In this document: positions 11,688 to 23,600 of the stretch, one piece after another
Position numbering within the stretch: position 1 is the first letter of the stretch
How the letters are laid out: every line of letters begins with the position of its first letter
NCBI RefSeq assembly: GCF_017591425.1
Contig: NW_024466607.1
Location: forward strand, 14,082,501 to 14,146,500
Direction of reading: 5' to 3'
DNA length: 64,000 nucleotides
From: Ochotona curzoniae
Lineage: Eukaryota; Chordata; Mammalia; Lagomorpha; Ochotonidae
Program-made: the position numbers and the translations under genes
The notes under the pieces: generated by a model
What the model was told of the DNA's origin: nothing
The model's input: the letters and a program-made list of their open reading frames with translations, nothing else
The model's database searches: none

Positions 11688-14600
11688 CTGCAAAGCAAAG
11701 GAGAAAGTCACAGCTTACATGAAAGCTCCTGTGCCCGGAAGCTAAGAAGGAACAGGAATTCTCAGGAGCCAGAGACACCCTGGCCCCTGGCCAGGACCAG
11801 CTTTGTGTCCCAGCCTCTGCGTGGGGCTCATGCCTGCCGCTTCTGAGCCTCCCTCCCTGACCCAGGTTTGAAGTCTCTCATTTGACCCAGTGTCAGGCAT
11901 GTGGTGGCTCTCGGGAGAGCAACGGGAAGGGTGAGGAAGGAGGGGGATCAGGTTGCAGAGGCCAGCCCGCTCTTCTCAGGTTACCACAGCACCCACTGAG
12001 CTGAGAACCATCACCACGTGCATTGGAGCAGGTGGGGGTGAGGTGGAGGGAACACAGAGCAACCAAGGCAGGAGGAAGAGCTCCATCTCCCAACTCCCCC
12101 GCTGGACCAGGGGCTTCTCAGAAAATACCTAATTGATTTCTTTCAGGAAATGACAACTTTTAACTCAGTACTGCACTGGAAACAAGAGTCACTGCCCAGA
12201 CCTGAGATGCACAAGGCTATTTCAAAAAGATCATGGAAAAAAATGAAGTGAAAAGGTAAGTGTATTTTGGTGGAAAAAATTTGAAGTTCACACATAGATT
12301 TTTCATTGTGCACATTTTCCACAAGCAGGTTGAAAAACCTACATACGCGGAGACAGAGGTGTGAGGAATCACAGTTTCTATGAGAAAAATCACTTCCTCT
12401 AAATGCGCTTCCTCTAACACTCCCCCTCTGCCCGGTCTTGTTATTGTTCTGTCTAGAGAAGTCCTGTCTACCTCAGCCTTCTTAGGGTACACACTTATCT
12501 TCCAGGGGCACCCAAGGCCACAGCAGAAGGAAATGGCCAGGCCGCCGCCTCCTGCCACAGATGACACACTCCTGGGAGCATTTTCTCCTTTCCTATGCAG
12601 TCACTCATCAGATCAACCTGTCCTGCAGACACACTGTGAGCTCAAATGCATGGGAGTGCCCAGCGGGCCGCGCAGACCTGAGGCACCCAGGACGGAGCCC
12701 TAGCAGTTGTCTTTGCAAGCCAGGATTGTCCCCCGACTCACTTCACTGCAGACAGCAATCTGCCTTTGACCTGAAGAGCCATCCCCAAGCTGCTTCCCCA
12801 AGGAACAAGGACAAGTTGGTACCACAAACTTATTACAACAGCTGCAGGGGTGAAGCCTGCTGGCAGCTGTGTGTGCCTGACAACGACCTGCCTGTCCAAG
12901 TGGCATCTGTTCTCCAGTTGAGGACCTTGCCGTGCTTTGGCCCCACAACTTGTGAGGGAGGAGACTGCCAAACCAGGCAGGAGACCTGGCCTGAGAACAG
13001 CTTCCGCAATGGGAACAGGCAGGGCGACCCATATCCAGGCTGCCCTGTCTCACAGGGATGAGGCAGCAGGCACAGAATAACTGACCCAGTGGTGGCAGCT
13101 ATGGGAGAAGGTTCAACATAGATCTCAGGGATGTTTCAGAACTAGAGACAGCTGGGCAGGGATGGGAGTGGCACAGGGGAGGGGGCAAAGATGGATGGTA
13201 GGTAAGGTTGTCAAGGCAACGGGAGGCCTGCCACAGAGCTCCAGCTCAGCAGGTGGGGGCAGACTCTGGGGGGGAGGCACTCTTGTCTGGTGAGACCCAA
13301 GAGGAGAAGGAGAGACAGGGCTCAGTGGAGGTTCCCTAACTCCAGGAGAAGGCTTCTTTCCATAAAGGTCTCTGTTAACCTGAACCACCTGACAGAAGAG
13401 GGTGGCAACTGCAGGCAAGGGAATCAGCCTTTGCAAATACCAGGCCCTTTCCCAGCCCTTGAGCAAGGTCAAACCCAGCCCCCACCACTGCCACCACCCT
13501 CCCAGAAACACTGAAGTGCCTTGGTAAAGGCCAAGTTATTCATTAATGAATGAAAAAGCACCCTACTCTCTAAACAACATTTAAAAAAAAAAAAAAAGAA
13601 GAAAGAAAGAAAGAAAAAAAGGAAGGAAAGTGACTGCCAGGCAGGTGACCTGGAATGGTCGGCACAGAGGGAAAGATGGGGGCACCTGCAATCCAGCCTT
13701 TCTGTCAGAGTGGCTCACAGACACACTGCTTGATAAGTTACATGTGTGGATGATTCAGAACCCGAGACCAAGGGTTGCATGTCCAGGGGTTCTGGTCAGA
13801 GGCCAGGGGGAGTGGGGCAAACAGCAAAGAAAATGGTTCCTGGAAGATCCTGGCTTGGGTCACCAGGCCTGCACATCCACCCCATCTCCCCAGCGTGGGA
13901 GGATGGCAGCCGGTGCAGCCCAGCCTCGCAGCCCACCTGCCCTCAGTCCTGGAGGGCTCACAGGATAGCCCATCTCAAGGTCTGAAGCTCACCCAGGAGG
14001 AAACCCAGGAGAGGAAAAGATTTGCTCCTGGATACAGACCCCGTGGGTGGCAGCTGCAGCTCTGGGTCAAGGGCCCCCCTGATCCCGGTCCTGTGTTGTT
14101 GCCAGCGAGACAGGAGACGGCTTATCAAGGGTGGCACCGCATTCCTAAAAAAAGCTCTGATCTCAGTAGCCTTTCCTGTGCACCCACACGGCCCAGGCCC
14201 CAGTGCACACCAGCTGGCGGGCAAGGCAGGCATGGCACACAGCCTCCCAGGAGCCGAGGCACCAGGCTTTTCCTGAGACCCTGAATCCAGATTTCTCTCC
14301 ATGCACTCCTCCCAAACCCCTCCATCTGCTGACCCCTCTTCTCCTCTACCATCTCCTCAGGTCCCCACTGCAATAAAGTCCCCAACCACTCCCCTTCAGG
14401 GACCCTGCCAGCCCCTCCACTTCTGAGAGTACAGCTTTTCCGCATGCCCCCCCTTCCCCAGCCCATTTCCTCTAAGTCTCACTCCACCGTATCCACCCAC
14501 ATTACACTGCCCCCTTTCTCAAAGCTCCCATTGGGCCTCCTTGTCCTAGAACATTCTACTCAACCCTACAAGCCTGGCCTGGGGAGGTGCAGCACCCCAA

Positions 14601-17600
14601 ACCCCTGCTGTTCACGCTGGCCTCCATCCAGAACACCCACCCTAATAACCCCCAAATACAGCCCACTGTCTGGCCAGTCCCAGAGGCTAGCTCAAAGCCT
14701 CCCCAAGGGTGGCTTTCTCAAGACTTCTGGGCAGAGGACCCAGCGCACATCAGAGCCAGACCCCAGGCCGGGCCACGGACCAATGGCCACTCCTATTCAC
14801 ATCCAGGCCTTGGCACCCATTTCCCAAGTCCTTCTCAGTGTGGGCATCTCTGGAGCCTCTTCAAGGTCTTGCCCAGACTCTGCCTACACAGACCTCCTCC
14901 ACAAATTTCCTGCACTTAACTGCTGCTCTCCACTGGGCAATGGTCAAAGCCTGAGGAGCACTGGGGACCGCAGGGCAGAAGAGGCCTGGTCTAAGTAAGG
15001 CCTCCCACACACTCCCTACCCGAGCTTGCAAGAGGTAAGAGCCTCTGAGGGGACCTTTAGGGATCTGAAACCCAGCTCTGCCCAAACTGGCTTTGACCAA
15101 CCTGCTTCCTAATGTCTGAAACCTTTTGCCAGGGACTAAACTTCCACAAATAAAATTAGAATCATGCAGGATCAACACTGGTTCCCTAAATGCTCGACAA
15201 AGACTTCAGTGATGCCAGCTTGATCTGAGGCTTTTCCTGCAGCCTTTAGAAAGGACTACTATACAGATTCTCTATTTCTTGTGCAACAAATAGTGTTCAT
15301 TTGTGCTGCTTCAGGAACACTCGTGTCACCCGAGTTGCTGAATTCACTTCTATTAGCCCTTCTATGTAGGTAACGTCTGCAGTGATGTCCACTGGCAATC
15401 TTTGTCTTTTCTTCAGGCCAGCCAGAGGTCTAGCATCCTGGCATGTCCCTCTGTCTTCTGCCCTCAAACATGAGTACAACCGTCTCAGGATGGACAGGAA
15501 GGTCGAGCAATATCAGCTGGCACTGCTGCCTAAACATAGGGCCAATGCCACCAGAAACTCAATCAACTTCCAGATGTGTGGGGGGTGGGGGAGAAGGAAG
15601 GTTGTCATGTCTCCTGTTGTCCCTTGCCTTCCACACTAAGATTAGGGTCCCTCTTCCCTTGCACAGCCCCTCTTGTGTGGTTCAAGAAGAAAACAGAACC
15701 CTGCCTCCAAGCTACTCAGAGGAGCAGATCTGGAGGAAGGCTGCATTCATGTCTGTGTATGCCAGGGTGGGGTGGACTGACAAGGAAGAAAGAATCCTTA
15801 ACTCAATTCTAAGTTCCCAGTGGGAAGCAGGCTGAGGGTTCCCAGGCGGGGCAACATTCCTGGGAGGGGTAATTGGCAAAGGCTGAGAGCAGAGTCAGGG
15901 CACCGGAAGGACCTGCGTAGGAGGTGAGGAGGGCGGAGCTGGTAGCTTCCTTTGGCAAGCAGTGGCAGGGTAGGGCAGTAGGGGAGGATCCTTAGGCAAC
16001 CAATCAGATACCACTGTCCAAGACAGAGCACCCAGAAGTGAGGTGCCATGTGTGGTGGGCTAATAAGGTTACATCTGAGGGCTGGGTGCTGACGTCAGGG
16101 GCAGGTGTACCCATGCTGAAGGGCTTTAGCTGAGGGGCTGAAGGAACAAATCCAGAAGTAGAAACTGTTTGCATTATTCTCCCAGCCACTGTCTTCATCC
16201 TAATCACCCATCCTTTATGAGTCTTACATGTAACAGAGGAAATCAGTAGCCCCTCCTCGACAGTTAAAACAACAAGCCACCAAGCAATACTGGATACTGA
16301 AGCTATGAGGACACAGTTCTTGAGGATTTAAACTCTGATTCTTACTCCCCAAGGACACTAGTCCGGGGCTCTCCCTTCCCGTAAGGAATAAGGGAGGCAG
16401 CAAAAGGCTGGGGGAAAGACTGCAGGTTCCTACTGTCCAGTAGCCCTCCTTGAAGCAGCCAGACACCAGGAATGCCAGGTGCACACTGCTCTCCCTCCTT
16501 AGCCTTCAGTGTGCCCACTGCACATTCCCTCAAAGAAGTCCTCCACGGCAATCCAGAGAAAGCCAAGTGCCCAAACCCTTGTCCCCTAGAAACCCAGTTG
16601 GAGCCTTGCTCCTTGCGACTGGAACCCAGAAAAGGACAAAATCAGAAAGAGATGGGCATTCAGAAGAGCTGACAAAGCTAGGGGCAAACCTGCCTGCTCT
16701 GTCATCATGCCTGCTGCTTGTCCTCTCAGCTAGAGAGGCGCTACAACAGGATGGAGGAACTTCCTGTAGGGAGTTCAATGGGTAGGGCAGTCCTGGGGTT
16801 TGACTCACCCTGAAAGATGGAGTGATAAGCCCTTGAGTTGAGCATACAACAGCTATTCCACCACCACCACCACACCTGGGACCAGTTCTGTTACCCAGAA
16901 CCTACAGACAGCCAAGGAAGTCCTGACTGCCCCAGGCCAATATAAGCCCACCAAGCTGTAGCACTGCCCACCCCGCGTCCCCAGCACTCGGCCCGCTGCT
17001 GGGAGCACCTGGCCCGAGTGTCTATGCTGTGATCTCCCGGAAGGCAGCTGCCTGTCTTACCCGTTTGTCCCCATAGACTAGCGCAGGCACAGCTCTGAGT
17101 CAGAGCATACCCATGGAAATCTCCCTTCCCTTTCTTCTGGGCGAGTCCTAATGACAGTGACTGCACAGCACTGTTACAAGAAGGAAATGACAAGGGAGGA
17201 GGAAGGTGAAAGGCCTGCAGCTTGGGTGGACCAGCAGCAGACCTGGAGGAGGAGGGGGGAGAAGGGGCCAAGACCGGAAGGGAGAGCTGAGAGAGCTGAG
17301 AGCAGACCTCCCATCAGCGAAGGGCTTTCACTTCGCCACTCAGAGTGAGCAGACGGGGCGATGCAGCAAGCCATCAGAGGACGCCTAGGACCACCTGTGT
17401 AGGGTCTGAGTGGAGCAGAGGTGCTGGGGTTAGGGAGGAGACAGGGTTGTCCCATGGGTGCAAGGCCTCCCCAGAGCCTGGACAGACAGAACAAAGCACT
17501 GAGGCTGGAGGCGGGGCTGCAGCAGTGGGGCTGGAGATGATAAGGCTGCGATAAGAGCCGGAACTAGGCCAGCAGTGGCACAGAACAGGCTCTGGGGAGA

Positions 17601-20600
17601 TAGGGAGGGGCCAGAACCCATGGAGGCCCTGCCACTGACTCACTCTGACAAAAGAGGTGCTGGCGCTGAGGGGACAGAAGAGAAAGGGCAAGGCAGGGAT
17701 CCCAGGGCTGAGGCTGAGGGGTCAGGGCCTGGCTAGAGGGGAAAAGAAGCCCCACTCCTTGCAGAAGAGGGACAGGGCTGGCCTCACCCTTCTTCCTCAT
17801 CCCGAGCCCAGGTCATGACACACAGAGTCAAATGGCTCCTGGTGGCATCCACGGCACAGCCCTGCCCCAGGCACAGCTGGCATCCTGCATGTGGAGCAAT
17901 CCCTGAACCAACTCCCGTCTTACCCCTGCCACACACGCATAAAAGACAACAGGCGATTCCTCCAGATCTTTCTTTATTCAACTGCAGACTGCAAAAAGGT
18001 TATAGGAAACAGAATGAAAAGATGTTTATTTTGATGCCAAAAATTCTGAAGTCAGTCCATCCAGTCTTTTCATAATAAACATTTCCCACACATTTTTTGA
18101 AGCCCTCCTTAGATGAGGTGATAGGTAAGTGGCTTGATTTGATTTTTCCAAAACATACACGTCGTACATGTATCAACTATTATATTTATTCCATAAACAT
18201 GCAATTTTTATCTGTCCATTAAGAGTGACCAGTCTGACCCCTTGAGGGTGGTGGGCTGGAGGCACATTTATGAGATTTCCTCACAGAATCCTTCATTCTT
18301 TCCCACCACAAAATTAATGCAGCTGGGCCCGGTGTGGTGGCCTAGCGGCTTAAGTTCTCACCTTGAATGTGCCGGGATCCCAAACTGGCACCGGTTCTAA
18401 TCCTAGCAGCTCCAACAAGCTCCCTGTTTGTGGCCTGGGAAAGCAGACGAGAACGGCCCAGAGCCTTGGGACCCTGCACCCACGTGGGAAACCTGGAGGA
18501 AGTTCCTAGCCCCTGGCTCCGGATCGGCGCAGCATCGGTCTTTGCGGTCACTTACGGAGTGCATCATCGGATGGAAGATCTTCCTCTCTGTATATCTGAC
18601 TTTCCAATAAAAATAAATAAATCTTAAAACGATAATTGCGCAGCTAACCTCGGCTTGCTGGACTCCGAGGGCCAAGGCTATGCCTATCCTTAGCAGAAAG
18701 GTCTTCTTAAGCCCTCCATGACAGCCAACTCTGCCTGGACCTGCCTGTCATCCGTCTTCTCTCTGAGATGCCTGCCCACCACTGTGCCCAGCACCTGCAG
18801 CTAACTGCATGAGAGAACCACCACTGAGTGAGCAGGATTCAGGGCTGGCTCCCCACTTTACTGGCTGGAGTTTCTCCTTTATATACCCAGAGCCTCCCGA
18901 CAGTGGTCATACACACTGGCCTATCACCAGCCTTGTTGCATGGATGCGAGAACTGAGGTTCACTGATACCTAATGTCCAACCTGCTTTTCTCATCTGGCA
19001 GAGCTCCAGGCGTGGGACACAGACACCTGCAGCCCAATTCCCTGCTGGCATGTCCAGCTACTTGCTGAACCCCAGGGCTGCCTATTCCACCATCCCTTCC
19101 AACCACCTGGAGTACAGCAAGCAGATCTCATCCGGACCCCGCCACAGAGAACTACACCCAAATGCTGTTCAGCTATGTTCTCCCAGCCTCCTATTATTTC
19201 CTGCAGTAACAGCTGCCATTTTTACTGAGTGACAGTAGGTATGCCAGCAAATTGACCATTCAACTGAACATTACTGACTAGAATCAATAGTATTCAATTA
19301 ACCACTGCGAACATTTAGTAAGGTCAGCACCCCTTCAGCTCTCACAGTTGAGGAAACTAGGACCCCAGAGCCTACCAGGAGTGGGGCTGCCAGGATCCAA
19401 ATGGGAGGAGTCAGGCTTTGAGCCTCCACCCCCCCCGGGAAACCCCTGTATCTTATGCAGGTCCTACTCCCACTGGCACACACAGTGGTCTGCTGGTGTG
19501 GAAGGCACCAGTGTGTCATATTATGAGGCTGACAGCTCAGACACAAAAAGACCAAGCAATTGGGATCCCCCAGCCATGGTCATTTCTGGCCCAGCAATGC
19601 CCACCTAGAAACACACCTCGATGGAGGAGAAGGATGAAAACATAGGAGTGTGGTCCTCATGGCAGGGGGCTGCATGCAACTGGCTGGGTTAGACACATGG
19701 GGCAGACCAGCTGCTCAGCCCATAATAGCCTGGTGGGTGGCATTACCACACACACACGCTATACAACCATGACAACACCACACATACAAATGGCCAACAT
19801 AACTGTGGGTAACATCTGCTTTCATTTTAACTCTTTCATCAAAATGATTTAACAACAAAGCCAGAGTGACCAGAGGATCCAGTGGCCTGGGACTCACTGT
19901 CTTAATTGCACTCACTCCTTTAGTGGGTACTCTGGCCTCCAGGCCACACAGCCCTGTCCAAGTCTCAGGACCTTCCTCAAGCTTTAACCAGGCTCAGGAG
20001 GGCAGACTGCGGCCTGTATGCAAGCTCAGCAACAAACCCTTGCCAGGTTGCAGGCCTAACATTCCATTCACCTCAGTTACAGAGTTAACTGGAGGTGAGC
20101 GTCGAACTCCCCTCCCCCGCTCTCACTGTGCCCCATCATTTCCTTTTCCTCCCTGGCCACAAGCAGAACTCACAGCCACCAAGACTTCCTCTCTGGGCTG
20201 AGTTCTCAACTGCAGTAGCAGCAAGCAGACCAGCACGCAAACGGTAAAAGGCGTGCACTGTGGAAGATTCCCTTTGCATGCCTCACACTCAACAGTCCGA
20301 TCATCAGATGTTGGGGGCCTAGCTGGTCTGTTCTGGGCCCTGGAATTGCACCCTCCAGATTTTCTGATCCTGCACAGCTGCACGCACCTTGTCCCTGACT
20401 CTCTGTAATCTGTCAGGGCCAAGGAGTAGAGGTTTCCCTGGTCTCCAGGAGCTCTGGCTGGTGAATGGCAGGCAGAGCCCAGGATAGAGGGACAGGGCAG
20501 AGACCTGACCACTGTGTTACCATGCTTGGATACCATGCAGAAAACAGCAGCCACTTCCACTACATACACCCTACCCATGGGGTACCAGTTTTCTTTTTTT

Positions 20601-23600
20601 CTTTTTTTAAGATTTTACTTATTTTATTGGAAAAGCAGATGTACAGAGAGGAGGAAAAACAGAGAGGAAGATCTTCTGTCCGATGATTCACTCCCCAAGT
20701 GGCCACAAAAGCTGGTGCTGCGCCAATCCGAAGCCAGGAGCCAAGAACTTCTTCCAGGTCTCTCACGCAGGTGCAAGGTCTCAAGGCTCGTCCTCGTCTG
20801 CTTTCCCAGGCCACAGCAGGGAGCTGGATGGGAAGTGGAGCAGCAGGGATTAGGATCAGAACCAGCGACTATATGGGATCCCAGCGCATTCAAGGCAAGG
20901 ACCTTAACCATTACACTATCACGCTGGGCCTTGGATACCAGTTTTCTTGATGGCCTCCAACAGCCTTCACTTGCTCCTGGCAACAGAGGTACCAAACTCA
21001 GCAGCACCCATGAGCTTTCCTGTAGGCAGAACCATTCCTGAAATGGGGCGGGCAGGGGCCTGGCCCAGTGGCCTGGTGGCTAAAGTCCTCGCCTTGAATG
21101 CGCCGCGATCCCAAATTGGCACTGGTTCTAATCTTGGCAGCCCTGCTTACCATTCAACTCCCTGCATGTGGCCTGGGAAAGCAGTCAAGGACAGCCCAAA
21201 ACCTTGGGACCCCACACTCATGTGGGAGACCCAGAAGAGCTCCTGGCTCCTGGCTTCATATCAGCGCAGCACCGGCCGTTGTGGTCACTTGGGAAGTACA
21301 TCATCGGACGGAAGATCTTCCTCTCTGTCTCATCTCCTCTCTATATATCTGACTTTGCAATAAAAATAAATCTTAAATCTTAAAAAAGAAAAAGGAAAAA
21401 AATGGGGTGGGCCAAAGAACCCAGTAAGAGCTACTACTGTCAGCCAACTGACAATCAACCCACACTTGGGGACACCCCAGGGCCTCTTGGTATCTGTACC
21501 ACATCACTGGCCTATTCAGACCCTGGAAACACCCAGTTCTTTTCCACAGGGACAGTAGTCAGGGCCCCGTAATTGTCTGATTCCGTAATCACCCAATGAT
21601 GTCCATCTTGCAAGCCACCAATGCAGTCTGCACTTATAAATAAGCCACCAGCTGCTTCTGAGTCTTGCCGTCTTCTGGTGACTAAGTCAAGGACACTGGC
21701 CCCACGAGCTTGGGACTACTGAAGGGGAAGCGACAGGTGTGTCCAGAGACAGCACTGTGGTGCCTGTGCTGTGAGCACGGAACTGCTGTGGGGAGGTGGG
21801 GTGGGGAGAGGGGACACTCAGGGCTGAAGGGCAAGGCCTCCAAGGAGCGGATGTGAGGAGGCTGAGCCCTGTGGGCCAGCAGGGCAGATGAGAGTGCCTA
21901 TTATAGAAAAACACTTAGCAGAGGCCAGCCAGCAGAGGGTAGGGGTCACTGGAGGAGCCCACCACGGGATCAAGCCAGTAACGGGCCAGTAGAGCCACCC
22001 TGTTAGCCCAGGACGCAGAGAACAGCTACTTGAGCCTGCCTGGTGGGACAGCCCCTTTCCGCCAGACAGGGCCACAGAGCGCCCACAGCTGCTCACATTT
22101 CACTATGGTGCATGCTGGGGTCTCCAGCCTCAAAACCACCCTGGGATCAGGCACGTGATTCCATCCCAACAGCCAGATGCAGAACCACCTGGGCTCTCAC
22201 CTAAGCAGAGGTGGGCCAGCCTTGCAGTGGAGCTTATCCGACTCTCAAACAGCCTAAGGCCTGGGTGTCCTTTCTGTGCAACAGCCAGAGAAGTGTGACC
22301 ATGTCCGTTCTAACCACATGAGAGAAATGCAAAAACCACAAACCGGCAGGGCTGCAGAGGTTCAGATGCCATCTGACATAGGATGCATTAACCCAGGGGG
22401 AATGTGTTATCTATAGCGCCCACTAGATGAGCATCTTCTGGAGTAAGCCCATCCGGATGCTCACTGGGCCCACGGAAGCAGGCAACAGCTCTAACTCCTG
22501 GCCCAGCTGAGGCACCTCTGAGTCAGACCACATCCTCCTCTTGAGCACTCAGTCTGGGGAAGAAGTGACCTGCAGGACACCACACCCAGCTACCCCAAGG
22601 CTTCTGTGGTCACAGGGTGGGCTCTGGACACAGAGCAATATTACGCTTATGTAATACCCTGGGGCCAGCTGAAGCATGCAGCAAGAAACGGACCGAAGGC
22701 GGGGCCAGGCTACATCTTGGGTCTCTGATCTCACGTGGGTTACTCTGTCCACTTGACCTGTGTGCAGTGTTGCAGCGAGTCCCCAGGTCATTCCATGGGC
22801 TGCCCAGGGCCAGGGCCTCCATACTCCAGGGAAGGGCTCTGGGGAGCAGGAAGAACATGCCCTAACCTGCAGAAGGCAAGATGCACTTCCCAGCCTGCCT
22901 TGCAGCAGGACTCAATACCCACACAAGAGACTCAGAATGAGGAGTGGTGACCCAAGGGGAGGGGACAGATTTCTCTCTGGTGGCAGCCACAGCAGATGGA
23001 TCCAAGATCAACTCCAGGGCACAGGGCCAGCAGAGCAAGCTGTAGTGCCTGCTACACGAAGGCATTTCCTCATCAAGCCATTTTTCATTCATCCTGTGAA
23101 ATGTCAGCTTCTTTCTGGTTAGGCACTTCTAAGCTTAGAACACACACCCCCCTCTCTGTATTTCTTCTAAAACCAGCCAGAGAGGATTTCTGTTGCATGC
23201 CAACAAATATCCTTAATAACAAAGCTTATGCAGCACCTCACAGGCTTCAAGTCACCTCATGTTCCACAGCTTATGCGACCTGAGAGACCACGGGATCCAG
23301 GGAGGGTGAAGGGCCTGATGCCCACTTTAAAAAATCAAGAAGCTGGCCTGATAGCCTAGTGGCTAAATCCTTGCTTTGCATGCACCAGGATCCCATGAAT
23401 GTCAGTCCATGTCCCAGTTGTTCCACTTCCCATCCAGCTCCCTTGCTTGTGGCCTAGGAAGGCAGTAGAGGATGGCCCAAAGCCTTGGGATCCTGCACCC
23501 ACATGGGAGACTCGGAGGAGGCTCCTGGCTTCAGATCAGTTCAGCTCTGACTATTGTGGCCACTTGCAGAGTGAACCGGCAATGGAAGAGCTTTCTCTCT

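Noticed and set aside
15297..15479. Minus-strand open frame with protein-like composition (contains VDITADVTYIEGLIEV)
   Set aside because: Could be a decayed processed pseudogene, but I recognise no parent gene, see no poly-A tail or duplication, and cannot support it.
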